Source: Paucibacter sp. B2R-40 | Lineage (GTDB): Bacteria; Pseudomonadota; Gammaproteobacteria; Burkholderiales; Burkholderiaceae_C | Assembly: GCF_025717555.1 (NCBI RefSeq) | Contig: NZ_JAJIRP010000008.1 | Coordinates: 124,001 to 188,000 of the forward strand | Direction of reading: 5' to 3' | Length of the DNA stretch: 64,000 nt | Shown here: piece by piece, positions 1 to 9,032 of the stretch | Layout of the letters: every line of letters begins with the position of its first letter | How positions within the stretch are numbered: position 1 is the stretch's first letter | Notes under the pieces: model-generated | The model's database searches: none | What the model saw: only the letters and a program-made list of their open reading frames with translations | What the model was told of the DNA's origin: nothing | Made by a program: the position numbers and the translations under genes

Positions 1-73
1 TCTGGAGCTTCAAGGCCTCGCTGCGGCGCAGCGTTCGCACTCCCGGTCGCAAGGTTTGGGACATCGCACCAGC

Positions 74-1012
74 ATGCAGTTGCAGCGGCGGCCCGCCATG
101 CAGCGAGGCTTGCTGCTGGCCTACTGGGTGGCACTTCCCATCACTTTGCTGATTGCCTTTGCCTGGATTTGGTCTTGCCTGCAGCAACTGCAAGAGGCAC
201 GCGATCAAGCGCATGCGCGGGTAAAAACCTTGGCCACGGTCGCGGCTGCAGGCTTGCAGCAGCAGATCGGCCGCGACCTGCCGACGCTCAAGGCCTTGGC
301 GCTGAATGTCTCTGCTCAGGCAGCAAGCCCGGCTCGGTGCCTGCGCTTTGGCGCCGATGTTTCCAGGCTGGGTTCGGTGCTGGTCAATTTGGTCGTTAGG
401 GATTTGCGCGGCGAGCTGGTTTGTGAGCTTGGCAGCCCGACCGCATCGATGCAAAAAGCTCTCTCCGCCCGAGCAAATTTTCGCCCTACCAGGCAGCCTA
501 TTGAAGGGCCGCAAGGCCGCTGGCTGACTTGGCTGACGCAGCCGCTGTTTGACGATCAGGGCAATCGCTTGGGCTCCTTGAATCTGCAATTGGACCTTTT
601 GCAAATCAGCGAGCGCCTGCGCGAGCTGCTGCCCAGCAATGCCGTGGTGGAGGTGCTGAGCCGGCAACACACGATTGTGGCGCGCTCGGTCGATGCCGCC
701 GCCTTTATCGGCCACGTGAACGCTTTGGACGGCACGCTGCGCGGCTTGCATGAAGGGGAGTTCAGTGCCCCATGGGTGGCGGGTGAGCAGCCGCGATTGA
801 ATTACTTTGTGACCATTTCTGGCACCGATTGGCGTTTGCTCGCTGGTCTGCCGCAGGCCGAGCTGTTTGCTGACTATGAGGCCCTGCTGCTGCGCACGCT
901 GGCTCAGGGGCTGGCGTTTGTGCTGCTGCTCACCTGGCTGAGTTGGCGCATCGGTATCGGGCTGATGGGGCCCGCAATGCGCCGATCACGCTCAGCGGCG
1001 TGGCAGGATTGA
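74..1012 (+). CDS. Orphan membrane-anchored sensory-domain protein without an output domain
   Basis: Not recognised as a named protein. About 312 residues: a short basic N-terminus, a membrane segment at about residues 15-35, a periplasmic-type sensor region of roughly 240 residues, and a second membrane segment near 275-295. This is the layout of the dCache-type input half of sensor kinases and diguanylate cyclases. Only about 15 basic residues follow the second membrane helix, so no HAMP, kinase or GGDEF domain is present. The frame is open to the left edge of the window. Starts at TTG 56, ATG 74 or ATG 98 are all possible, and none has a clear ribosome site. A terminator-like hairpin follows at 1075-1099. 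It may be a truncated remnant of a kinase, or a stand-alone sensor working with the kinase encoded just downstream. The sensor assignment is by topology only. Confidence 0.6.
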   Translation: MQLQRRPAMQRGLLLAYWVALPITLLIAFAWIWSCLQQLQEARDQAHARVKTLATVAAAGLQQQIGRDLPTLKALALNVSAQAASPARCLRFGADVSRLGSVLVNLVVRDLRGELVCELGSPTASMQKALSARANFRPTRQPIEGPQGRWLTWLTQPLFDDQGNRLGSLNLQLDLLQISERLRELLPSNAVVEVLSRQHTIVARSVDAAAFIGHVNALDGTLRGLHEGEFSAPWVAGEQPRLNYFVTISGTDWRLLAGLPQAELFADYEALLLRTLAQGLAFVLLLTWLSWRIGIGLMGPAMRRSRSAAWQD

Positions 1013-1074
1013 CCTGCAATGGTGTCCTCGCGCAACAGCCGGTCCCGCAGCGGTCCGCGATCGGCAAGCTTAGC

Positions 1075-1099
1075 CGCAGGACCCAATCCTGCGTTTTTT
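1075..1099 (+). terminator. Rho-independent terminator after the orphan sensor gene
   Basis: A 7-bp perfect stem (CGCAGGA at 1075-1081 paired with TCCTGCG at 1087-1093) with loop CCCAA is followed directly by six T residues. This is the classic intrinsic terminator layout. It separates the orphan sensor from the histidine kinase that follows. Confidence 0.75.
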
Positions 1100-1171
1100 A
1101 GTTCCTTGCTGCGTGGAACCCTACACTGGCGTCAGCCGTCTCATCCAGCGTAGCTCCTAATTTTTCGGTGC

Positions 1172-1178
1172 AGGAGAG
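1172..1178 (+). promoter_or_regulatory. Ribosome binding site deciding a TTG start
   Basis: AGGAGAG lies 4 bases before TTG 1183 and 28 bases before ATG 1207. It overlaps a GTG start at 1168, so it favours initiation at TTG 1183. Confidence 0.5.
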
Positions 1179-1182
1179 TCTT

Positions 1183-3357
1183 TTGCCAAGGTCCAGTTTC
1201 CTGCGCATGCGCACGCTCAATGCCCGGCTGACTCTGTTCACCTTGGCGCTGGTCGTGTTGAGCATTTGGACCTTGGCTATCTACGTCGGCCGCATCGTGC
1301 ACAAGGATGTGCAGGCATTGTTGAGCGAGCATCAGCTGGCCAGCGTCAGCCTGCTGGCGGCCGAGATCAATGATCAGTTGAGTACGCGACTCGCGGCGCT
1401 GGAGGCGGTCGCCAACGATGCCCGCGGTGCAGTCGAGACCAATGCGGCCGGCACAGATGCGGCCGAGGCACAAAGCCTTTTGGATCACCGGCCGGTGCTG
1501 CTGTCCTTGTTCAACGGCGGGGTTGTGTTCATTGCCAAGAATGGTCAAGCGATTGCCGATGCGCCGCCATTGCCTGGTCGGGTTGGCAGCAACTACTTGC
1601 GCAATACCGACGTCGCTGACTGTCTGCGCGATGGCCGCTCACGGGTCGGGCGCGCGGTGATGGGGCGAATTTTGAAGACGCCGGTGTTTGGTTTGATCGT
1701 GGCCGTCCGGGATACAGGCGGCAAGGTGCAGGGCGTCTTGGTTGGTCTGATCAATATGGCCAAGCCGAGCTTTTTGGACCGCATCACGGCGCATGGTTTT
1801 GGTCAGACCGGACATTTCCATTTGCTCTCGCCCAAGCACAGGCTGACCATCACCTCGAGCGACCCGAGTCGCATCATGCAAGACATGCCCGCCGCGGGCG
1901 CAGATCCCGCCCTGGACCGCCTGATCGCGGGCCATCAAGGCAGCTTGCTGTACACCGACCCGACCGGCCGTGAAGCGCTGGTGTCGCAGAAGTCCGTGCC
2001 GCTGGCGGCTTGGGTGGTGGCTGCCTCCTTGCCGACCGAAGAAGCCTTTGCGCCACTGCAGGCCTTGCAGCGGCGCATGTTTTTGGCCGCCTTGGCGCTG
2101 AGCCTGTTGGCGGCGGGTTTGATGGCTTGGTTGCTGCAATACCAACTCTCACCGCTGGTACAAGCTGCCAAGCATTTGGCTGTCGCTGCGGCCACATCTT
2201 CGACCGGCCTGCCCCTGCAGCCCTTGCCGATCAAGCGGCCCGACGAGATCGGCCTGCTGATCGCAGGCTTCAATCTGCTCTTGGCCGAACTTGGGGAACG
2301 CGAGCTTGCGCTTGCCGACAGCGAGGCGCGCTACCGGGCCATGATTGAGCAGTCACCCGAACCCATCGCCGTGCACCGTGCGGGCCTATTGCTGTTTGCC
2401 AACCCGGCCCTGGTCAAATTGATGGGCGCCCAATCGGCCCAGGATTTGGTCGGCCAGCCGCTGCTGAGATTCATCCACCCCGACGAGCATGCCCGTGCGC
2501 TGGCGAGGATGGCGCAGGTGGCTGAGGGCGGTTTGCGTCTGGTGGCTTTGGAAGAGCGTTATTTGAAGCTGGACGGCAGCGTCATCGATGTCGAAGTGCA
2601 GGGCGCCCCGATCGAGTTTGACGGCGCGCCGGCCATTTTGGCCTTGGTGCATGACGTCACCGAGCGCAAGCAGAGCCGGCTCGCGCTGCAAGCGGCACTG
2701 CGGGAGAAGACTGTGCTGCTGAATGAAGTTCATCACCGGGTCAAGAACAATCTGCAAGTGGTCAGCAGCTTGATGCGATTGGAGGCGGGCCACGGCGCCG
2801 AGGCTCGCACTCAAGAGGTCTTGAACGACATGCAAGGTCGCCTGCGCGCGATGGGCTTGCTGCACGAATCGCTCTACCGCAGCGGCCTGTTTGCCAGCGT
2901 GAATCTGGGCGCCTATCTGAAGGATGTGGCCGTGCAGGCCTGCCGCAGCCAGGGTAGCCCGGCAGTTCGGCTTCAGGTAGACGTCGCTTCTTTGCAAGTC
3001 AGCATGGATCAGGCCACACCCTGCGGTCTGCTGCTCAACGAGCTGATCTCGAATGCCTACAAGCACGGCTTTGCTGGCGTTCAAGCAGGCTTGCTGCGGG
3101 TCAGTTTGCTGCCGGTGGCCGCCGCCGAGCCAAGCGATGGCGCGCAGCCGGCCACGCAGTGGCGCCTTCGAGTGGAGGACGACGGCATCGGTCTGCCGGC
3201 TGATTTCGAGCTCGAAAGCACGAGCTCCTTGGGCCTGCAGCTGGTGCGCGACCTGGCCCGCCAGCTGGGCGCTGTCCTGACCGTCGGTCCGCTGCCACTG
3301 GCCATCTTCGACTTGCTTTTTGTGCCGCAGCTGGAGCTTCCCAAAGACGCAGAGTGA
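1183..3357 (+). CDS. Membrane sensor histidine kinase: sensor-HAMP-PAS-HisKA_2 (HWE-like)
   Basis: Autophosphorylating sensor kinase of the inner membrane, about 724 residues. A membrane helix at about 12-32 is followed by a dCache-like periplasmic region to about 295, a second helix, a HAMP-like linker, and a PAS domain at about 380-495. The HisKA_2 dimerisation box is NEVHHRVKNNLQ, with the phosphoacceptor His near residue 517. The ATPase N box NELISNAYKHG and G1 box DDGIGLP are clear. The expected glycine-rich G2 box near the C-terminus is replaced by a hydrophobic stretch (VGPLPLAIFDLLF), unlike the intact GQGASFSIRF of the related kinase at 11552-13207. The TTG start at 1183 is preferred because of AGGAGAG just upstream; GTG 1168 and ATG 1207 are alternatives. 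The signal sensed is unknown. Possible partners are the receivers encoded directly downstream (inference from position). Confidence 0.85.
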   Translation: MPRSSFLRMRTLNARLTLFTLALVVLSIWTLAIYVGRIVHKDVQALLSEHQLASVSLLAAEINDQLSTRLAALEAVANDARGAVETNAAGTDAAEAQSLLDHRPVLLSLFNGGVVFIAKNGQAIADAPPLPGRVGSNYLRNTDVADCLRDGRSRVGRAVMGRILKTPVFGLIVAVRDTGGKVQGVLVGLINMAKPSFLDRITAHGFGQTGHFHLLSPKHRLTITSSDPSRIMQDMPAAGADPALDRLIAGHQGSLLYTDPTGREALVSQKSVPLAAWVVAASLPTEEAFAPLQALQRRMFLAALALSLLAAGLMAWLLQYQLSPLVQAAKHLAVAAATSSTGLPLQPLPIKRPDEIGLLIAGFNLLLAELGERELALADSEARYRAMIEQSPEPIAVHRAGLLLFANPALVKLMGAQSAQDLVGQPLLRFIHPDEHARALARMAQVAEGGLRLVALEERYLKLDGSVIDVEVQGAPIEFDGAPAILALVHDVTERKQSRLALQAALREKTVLLNEVHHRVKNNLQVVSSLMRLEAGHGAEARTQEVLNDMQGRLRAMGLLHESLYRSGLFASVNLGAYLKDVAVQACRSQGSPAVRLQVDVASLQVSMDQATPCGLLLNELISNAYKHGFAGVQAGLLRVSLLPVAAAEPSDGAQPATQWRLRVEDDGIGLPADFELESTSSLGLQLVRDLARQLGAVLTVGPLPLAIFDLLFVPQLELPKDAE

Positions 3358-3433
3358 GCCGGCCACCGAGCAGTTGGCGCGTCCTTTTGTTGCAGAGCTG
3401 AAGCCTCATCGAGCATCAGCGAGCGTTGCGATG

Positions 3434-3455
3434 GGCGGCCGATGTTTGGGCCGCC
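3434..3455. other. Inverted repeat between two kinase genes
   Basis: GGCGGCC and GGCCGCC form a 7-bp perfect stem around an 8-base loop in the 223-base gap between two signalling genes. No T-run follows, so it is not a typical intrinsic terminator. It could be a transcript hairpin or chance in GC-rich DNA. Confidence 0.3.
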
Positions 3456-3580
3456 ACGTCTTCAACACGCCACATCGGCCTTGGACCCGCAACTTAGGTG
3501 AGCTTTCTCTTGGCGTTTGTGTAGGATGACCCCTAGCCTCGAAGTGGCGACCCGCCCGAGCCCTTTGAACTCAAGCCCCT

Positions 3581-6500
3581 ATGCTCAATTCCCCGTCCGG
3601 TCAGCGCATTTTGGTCGTCGAAGACGAGGCACTGGTCGCGCGAGATATCGAGCTTCAACTGCGCCAACTTGGCTATCAGCCGGTAGGCCATACCGGGCGA
3701 GGAGACGAAGCGATCCGTCTGGCAGCGGAACTGCGCCCCGACCTGGTGCTGATGGATATTCAACTGAACGGCCCGGTCGACGGCATTGCCGCAGCCCAGG
3801 CCATTCGTGCCGAGTGTGGGCTGCCGGTGGTGTTTTTGACCGCCTTTGCGGCCGACGATGTGCTGGCGCGGGCCAAATTGACCGAGCCCTTTGGCTACAT
3901 CTTGAAGCCCTTTTCAGAGCGGGAACTGCTGACCGTGTTGGAAATGGCGCTGTACAAATCCAAGAGCCAAGCGCAATTGCGCGACAGCGAGGCGCGTTTT
4001 CGCGCCTTGGTTGAATGGTCCCCCGAGGCGCTGGTCGTGCACCGGCATGGCCGGCTCATCTACGCCAACCCGGCGGCGGTTGAATTGCTGGGGGCCCGTT
4101 CGCTGCAGGACCTGTTGGGCCGACGAGCCCTGGACTTGGTGCACCCCGAGCAACATGCGATGGCGCGCGCAAGCTTGGCTGCGGTGAGCGTACAGGGGGC
4201 AAGATCGGCGATGTCCGAACAGCGCTTGATTCGGCTCGATGGCCGGGAAATCGATGTGGAGGTCCTGGGCACCACGATCACTTTCGATGGTGAATTGGCC
4301 GTACATGTGGTGCTCCACGATGTGACCCAGAGCAAGCAAGCGCAGGCGCAGTTGCGCAAGCTGTCCCTGGCCGTGGAGCAAAGCAGTGAGGCGATTTTTA
4401 TTACCGATGTGAGCGAGCGCATCGAGTACGTGAATGCGGCCTATGTATTGGCTTGTGGTCTACCGCGTGAGCAACTGCTGGGCACCACGCCGGCCATGTT
4501 TTCATCCAGCGGCGCGCCCATGTTGGCGATACGTGCCGCCTTGCGCAGAGGCGAGACCTGGCGCGGCCTGATTCAAGCAAATCTTGGCGAGCGCAGCGAC
4601 TTTGCCATCATCAGCCCCTTGCGTCAGGCCGATGGCCAAATCAGCCACTATGTGGCACTGTTCGAGGATGTCACCGAGCGCACCCGCATGGGCAGAGAGT
4701 TGGACAGCCACCGCTTTCACTTGGAGGAATTGGTCGGTCGGCGCACCCAGGAGTTGGCCGTGGCGCGCGAACAGGCCGAGGCGGCCAATTTGGCCAAGAG
4801 TGCCTTCCTGGCCAATATGAGCCATGAGATTCGCACGCCGATGAACGCCATTTTGGGGCTCAATTACTTGCTGCGCCGCGATGACCCCGCGCCGGAGCAA
4901 GTGCCCCGGCTGGACAAGATCGCGAACGCCGGCCAGCATTTGTTGAGCCTGATCAATGACATTCTTGACCTGTCGAAAATCGAGGCCGGTCGCGTGCAAT
5001 TGGAGCGGATCGACTTTCATCTCGGCGAGTTGCTTGGGCAGGTTGAGTCGATGATGGCAGGCTCAGCGCAGAGCAAGGGGCTGACTTTCGAGGTCATCAA
5101 GTCCGACGCGCCGGACTGGCTCAACGGTGACCCCACGCGGCTGCGCCAAGCCTTGCTCAACTATGCCGGCAACGCGATCAAGTTCACCGAAGCCGGCGGT
5201 GTCAAACTGCGCGTTAGCCTGCTGCCGCGCCCGCCGACATTGGCCGAAGGCGAAATGCTGCTGCGCTTCGAAGTTCAGGACAGCGGTGCCGGCCTGAGCG
5301 ATGAGGCGGTCGGGCGCCTGTTTCAAATCTTCGAGCAGGCCGACGCCTCGACCACCCGCAAGCATGGTGGCACCGGGCTGGGCTTGGCCATCACCAAACG
5401 CTTGGCCGGGCTGATGGGCGGCGAGGTCGGAGTCAACAGCCGGCTGGGCGAAGGCAGTTGCTTCTGGTTCACCGCAGCGCTGCGCGCGGGCCAGGCCAAC
5501 CAGCCGGACTTTGCTTTGCTGGCGGGTTTTGAGGAGGCCATTGATGTGCGCGGCCTGGAGATGGAATTGCGGCGCCTGCATGGCGGCGCGAGTGTCTTGT
5601 TGGTGGAAGACAATGAGGTCAATCTGGAGGTGGCGCTGGACATGCTGAACCGCTTGGGCCTGCAAGTGGCCACTGCCACCGACGGCACTGTTGCCGTGGC
5701 GAAGGTGGAGCAGATGGCCGCGCAGCACCATCCCTTTGACTTGATCCTGATGGATATGCAGATGCCGGTGATGGACGGCCTGCAAGCTTGCCGCCTGATT
5801 CGCAGCTTGGACTTGGGCGGCGCTGTGCCAGTGCTGGCGCTGACGGCCAATGTTTTTGACGAGGATCACCGCGCCTGCGAAGCGGCAGGTATGAATGACT
5901 TCATCGCCAAGCCGATCGAGCCTGTGCAGCTTTATCGGGCGCTGCTGAAGTGGCTGCCGGCCACGCAGCAGCGCGGCAATCCTGAAGCGGCATTGGCCGG
6001 CGCCTTGCCCGAGTCCTTCAAATCGACCGCAGCAGTGGCCCCCTTGGCGCGCGGGTCGTCGCCGCTCAATCAAGCACGCTTGGCCCGTCTGGCCTTGCTG
6101 CCGGGCTTGCATCTCGCCAAGGGCTTGGCCGCGCTGCGCGGCAATAGCGACAAATACCTGAATCTGCTGGGCCGTCTGTTGCAGTCCAATGTTCACAGTC
6201 CTACTGCCTTGCGGAGCCAGATCTCGGCTGGCCAGCTCGCCGCAGGTCGGCAGATCGCACATACCCTCAAAGGTACGGCGGGGGCATTGGGGGCGCTGCG
6301 TTTGGCCGACTTGGCCGGCAGGGTCGAAGATGGTTTGCGCAGCAGCGCGGGTGGTACAGCGGCGGACGCAAGTCACGCGCAGGCGGCACATCTTGGGGCC
6401 GTCCTGGCACCCGAGATTGAGGCCATGGCTTTGGAGCTGCAAGCCCTGGCGGAGGCGCTCGAGGACGGCGTCATGGGCGCACCGGCCAACTCAGACCCGA

Positions 6501-6703
6501 GCAAGGATGTGGTCTTGCGCCAACTCGCTGCCTTGCTAGCCGACGGCGATATTTCCGCCATCGTCCTGCTGGAGGATCACGCCGAATTGCTGCGCGCATC
6601 CCTGGGGCGCTTGTTTGACGGCTTGGAAAGTCTGGTCAATCAGTTCGAATTCGCGCAAGCGCAGGCCTTGCTGAGTTCAATCGCTGACAATCAGCCGTCC
6701 TAA
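3581..6703 (+). CDS. Soluble hybrid histidine kinase: REC-PAS-PAS-HisKA-HATPase-REC-HPt
   Basis: Cytoplasmic multi-step phosphorelay protein of 1040 residues with no membrane segment. In order: an N-terminal receiver (about 8-128; acidic pocket VVEDE, phosphoacceptor in LVLMDIQL, conserved Lys in ILKPF); PAS at about 135-250; PAS at about 255-375; HisKA with [14 protein letters not shown] (His near 411); HATPase_c with GNAIKF and GGTGLGLAI; a second receiver at about 668-790 ([13 protein letters not shown]); and an HPt domain with [13 protein letters not shown] (His near 890). A helical tail (about 975-1040) resembles the C-terminus seen in other hybrid kinases. The N-terminal receiver suggests that another kinase, perhaps the upstream HWE kinase, feeds this protein. 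The same receiver module recurs at 6771 and 9033. The start has no strong ribosome site, but the receiver begins directly after it. Confidence 0.9.
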   Translation: MLNSPSGQRILVVEDEALVARDIELQLRQLGYQPVGHTGRGDEAIRLAAELRPDLVLMDIQLNGPVDGIAAAQAIRAECGLPVVFLTAFAADDVLARAKLTEPFGYILKPFSERELLTVLEMALYKSKSQAQLRDSEARFRALVEWSPEALVVHRHGRLIYANPAAVELLGARSLQDLLGRRALDLVHPEQHAMARASLAAVSVQGARSAMSEQRLIRLDGREIDVEVLGTTITFDGELAVHVVLHDVTQSKQAQAQLRKLSLAVEQSSEAIFITDVSERIEYVNAAYVLACGLPREQLLGTTPAMFSSSGAPMLAIRAALRRGETWRGLIQANLGERSDFAIISPLRQADGQISHYVALFEDVTERTRMGRELDSHRFHLEELVGRRTQELAVAREQAEAANLAKSAFLANMSHEIRTPMNAILGLNYLLRRDDPAPEQVPRLDKIANAGQHLLSLINDILDLSKIEAGRVQLERIDFHLGELLGQVESMMAGSAQSKGLTFEVIKSDAPDWLNGDPTRLRQALLNYAGNAIKFTEAGGVKLRVSLLPRPPTLAEGEMLLRFEVQDSGAGLSDEAVGRLFQIFEQADASTTRKHGGTGLGLAITKRLAGLMGGEVGVNSRLGEGSCFWFTAALRAGQANQPDFALLAGFEEAIDVRGLEMELRRLHGGASVLLVEDNEVNLEVALDMLNRLGLQVATATDGTVAVAKVEQMAAQHHPFDLILMDMQMPVMDGLQACRLIRSLDLGGAVPVLALTANVFDEDHRACEAAGMNDFIAKPIEPVQLYRALLKWLPATQQRGNPEAALAGALPESFKSTAAVAPLARGSSPLNQARLARLALLPGLHLAKGLAALRGNSDKYLNLLGRLLQSNVHSPTALRSQISAGQLAAGRQIAHTLKGTAGALGALRLADLAGRVEDGLRSSAGGTAADASHAQAAHLGAVLAPEIEAMALELQALAEALEDGVMGAPANSDPSKDVVLRQLAALLADGDISAIVLLEDHAELLRASLGRLFDGLESLVNQFEFAQAQALLSSIADNQPS

Positions 6704-6770
6704 TTGTTTATTTCAGCTGTCCATGCGGGTTACCAGTCTCGACCGCTTTATCCCTTTATAGCTGCCGCCC

Positions 6771-7847
6771 ATGACCCCTCCATCGCCGCCCAGAATCCTG
6801 ATCGTTGAAGATGAGCACATCGTCGCGCGTGACCTGCAGCAGCAACTGGAAGAGCTCGGCTATGCCACGGTCGGTCATGCCGTCTGTGGCGAGCAAGGGC
6901 TGGCCATGGCCACCGAGTTGCGACCGGATCTGGTGCTGATGGACATTCAGTTGAGTGGCACTCATGACGGCATCGAAGCGGCGCAGCAGATTCGCGCCAC
7001 TTTGGCCTTGCCGGTGGTTTTTTTGACCGCCTTCGCCGCCGACGAGGTGTTGGCGCGGGCTAAGTTGACCGAACCTTTTGGCTACATCCTCAAGCCCTTT
7101 ACCGAGCGCGAACTGCGCACGGTCTTGGAGATGGCGCTTTACAAGCACCAGGCCGAGCGGGGCTTGGCCGAAGGCGCCGCACAATTGCGTGCGCTGTCCC
7201 GGCGCGTGCTGGAGGTGCAAGAAACCGAGCGCCGCCGGCTTGCGCTGGAGTTGCATGACGAGCTGGGTCAGTCGCTGACCGCGATCAAGATCAATTTGCA
7301 GTCGCAGGCGCGCTTTCGCAGCATCTCGCCCGAGGCTTTGGGCTTGGAGAACATCCGCATCGTCGACGATGCGCTGCAGCAGGTGCGCCGTTTGGCCATG
7401 GCCTTGCGTCCGTCGATGCTGGATGACCTCGGGCTGGCGCCGGCTTTGCGTTGGCTGGCTGAGCAGGCCGCCATGCGCAGCGGCTACGAGCTGCAGTTTC
7501 AAGCGCTGATGCCGGCCCTGCGTCTGGCGCCCGAGATCGAAACCACCTTTTTTCGGATCGCCCAAGAGGCGCTGACCAATGTGGCCCGGCATGCACAGGC
7601 GAGCCAACTTGAAGTGGTATTGCAGCAAAGTGATGAGGATCTGGTGATGAGCATCAATGACAACGGCCGCGGATTCGATCCGCAGGCCTCGCGCGGTTTG
7701 GCCGTCGCCGGCGCGAGTTTGGGTCTGCTTGGGATGCAGGAACGCGCGATGCTGATCGGCGCCAGCTTGATCGTAGAGGCGAGTCCAGGTCACGGTTGCA
7801 TGCTGCTGCTGAGCTGCCCTTTGCCGGCACGCGGGGGACAAGCATGA
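6771..7847 (+). CDS. REC-HisKA_3 histidine kinase (NarX-like transmitter with receiver input)
   Basis: A 358-residue soluble protein in which a receiver domain (about 8-125) is the only recognisable input to a HisKA_3 transmitter. The dimerisation box is RRRLALELHDELGQSLTA (His near 162). The ATPase domain follows at about 250-355, with N box EALTNVARHA and G box NDNGRGFD. The family normally phosphorylates NarL/FixJ-type regulators. The next gene is exactly such a regulator and its ATG overlaps this stop codon (ATGA), so the two are very probably a cognate pair. The receiver is close to those at the N-termini of the proteins starting at 3581 and 9033 (shared [11 protein letters not shown] and LEMALYK). 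The likely role is to relay phosphorylation from another kinase in this cluster into a transcriptional response (inference). Confidence 0.9.
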   Translation: MTPPSPPRILIVEDEHIVARDLQQQLEELGYATVGHAVCGEQGLAMATELRPDLVLMDIQLSGTHDGIEAAQQIRATLALPVVFLTAFAADEVLARAKLTEPFGYILKPFTERELRTVLEMALYKHQAERGLAEGAAQLRALSRRVLEVQETERRRLALELHDELGQSLTAIKINLQSQARFRSISPEALGLENIRIVDDALQQVRRLAMALRPSMLDDLGLAPALRWLAEQAAMRSGYELQFQALMPALRLAPEIETTFFRIAQEALTNVARHAQASQLEVVLQQSDEDLVMSINDNGRGFDPQASRGLAVAGASLGLLGMQERAMLIGASLIVEASPGHGCMLLLSCPLPARGGQA

Positions 7848-8494
7848 GCTGCCGGGTTTTGCTGGCGGATGACCACACCTTGGTGCGGGCGGGTCTGCGC
7901 AAGTTGTTGGAGTCCTTGCCCGATGTGGAGGTGCTGGGGGAGGCGTGCGACGGCATGGAAGTACTCAGCCTGGCCGAGCAACTGCGCCCGGATGTGGTGG
8001 TGATGGACGTGGCCATGCCGGGGCTCAACGGGCTGGACGCGACCGCCCGGCTGCGGCTGGCGCGGCCCGAAATCAAGGTCTTGATTTTGTCCATGCATCA
8101 AAACGAGGACTATGTGCGCCAAGCGCTGCGCCAGGGGGCCGCCGCCTATTTGCTCAAAGATGCCGCACCCACCGAATTGGAAGCCGGTCTGCGCGCCGTT
8201 CTGCGCGGCGAGACCTATCTGAGTGCGGCGGTTTCCAAGGGCGTGATGAGTGACTACGTCAAGCGCTTGCGCTTTGATGAGCCCAGTGGATCGCAGCTGA
8301 CGCCGCGCCAGCGCGAGGTATTGCAGCTGATTGCTGAAGGTCACAGCAGCAAGGAGATTGCGCGCCGGCTTGAGTTGTCGGTCAAGACCATAGACACCCA
8401 TCGCAGCCAGCTGATGCGCCAGCTGGATATTCACGAAGTCACCGGCCTGGTTCGTTACGCCTTGCGCTGCGGTCTGATTTCGGCTGACAGCTGA
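7844..8494 (+). CDS. NarL/FixJ-family response regulator (REC-LuxR HTH)
   Basis: Two-domain DNA-binding response regulator of 216 residues. The receiver (about 5-120) has ADDH in the acidic pocket, the phosphoacceptor in VVVMDVAMPG and Lys in YLLKDA. The C-terminal LuxR/GerE helix-turn-helix (about 150-210) has LTPRQREVLQLIAEGHSSKE and SVKTIDTHRSQL. An ATG further upstream in the same frame would run back into the preceding kinase. The ATG at 7844 is chosen because it overlaps the kinase stop by 4 bases and starts directly at the receiver. Its target genes cannot be read from this window. Confidence 0.93.
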   Translation: MSCRVLLADDHTLVRAGLRKLLESLPDVEVLGEACDGMEVLSLAEQLRPDVVVMDVAMPGLNGLDATARLRLARPEIKVLILSMHQNEDYVRQALRQGAAAYLLKDAAPTELEAGLRAVLRGETYLSAAVSKGVMSDYVKRLRFDEPSGSQLTPRQREVLQLIAEGHSSKEIARRLELSVKTIDTHRSQLMRQLDIHEVTGLVRYALRCGLISADS

Positions 8495-8639
8495 GGACCC
8501 GGCCCTCTCGGGCAATTCCCGCCACCTTGTCAGGTGTCTTGCCGATAGGTCGCCCCTGGCGCCGGGGCTACAGTGGGCTGCAAGAGTTTGGCAAGGTCTT
8601 CTAGTAGCAGTAGCAGTTGCATGGGCGGGCGGGCGAGCG

Positions 8640-9014
8640 ATGGCGATCAGGATTTTGCTGGTGGACGACAACCCGACCTTTGTGGCGGCCGTCAGCGCGT
8701 TCCTGGCGCGTCTGCCCGAGGTCGTGGTCGTCGCGCATGCGGCCAACGGACAGCAAGGCCTGGCGCAGATCGCGCTACACCGGCCCGACTTGGTCTTGCT
8801 CGATATCGCCATGCCCGAGATGAATGGGCTGGCCATGGCCGCTGACCTGCACGGCCAGCCGCATGCACCGCGCCTGGTTTTCCTGTCCATGCATGACAGC
8901 AGTGACTATCACTTGGCGGCGCAGGAACTGGGGGCTTGCTTTGTCAGCAAAGCCAATTTTGTCGAGGGCCTGCTGCCCATCATCACCGAGATGCAGCAAG
9001 ATATGCAGGCCTGA
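8640..9014 (+). CDS. Single-domain response regulator (lone receiver)
   Basis: A 124-residue receiver with no output domain. The pocket is VDDN, the phosphoacceptor sits in LLDIAMPEMNG, and the conserved Lys is in CFVSKANF. It resembles the receiver of NarL-type regulators, such as the preceding gene product, more than the VVEDE-type receivers elsewhere in the cluster. Lone receivers usually act as phosphate sinks, relay intermediates or CheY-like binding proteins. No CheA-type kinase is encoded nearby. It lies 145 bases after the NarL gene and 18 bases before the GGDEF-EAL gene, probably in the same transcript. Confidence 0.85.
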   Translation: MAIRILLVDDNPTFVAAVSAFLARLPEVVVVAHAANGQQGLAQIALHRPDLVLLDIAMPEMNGLAMAADLHGQPHAPRLVFLSMHDSSDYHLAAQELGACFVSKANFVEGLLPIITEMQQDMQA

Positions 9015-9032
9015 GCCAGCCCCCCAGCCATC

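Noticed and set aside
5063-6442. Open reading frame of 459 codons on the minus strand across the hybrid kinase gene
   Set aside because: It is antisense to a gene with intact kinase, receiver and HPt motifs, has a Gln/His/Arg-rich composition typical of reverse frames in GC-rich DNA, and has no recognisable domain.
6756-7841. 361-codon minus-strand frame opposite the REC-HisKA_3 kinase
   Set aside because: Its boundaries mirror the sense gene and its composition (Gln, His, Arg) is that of a codon-position shadow; no motif is found.
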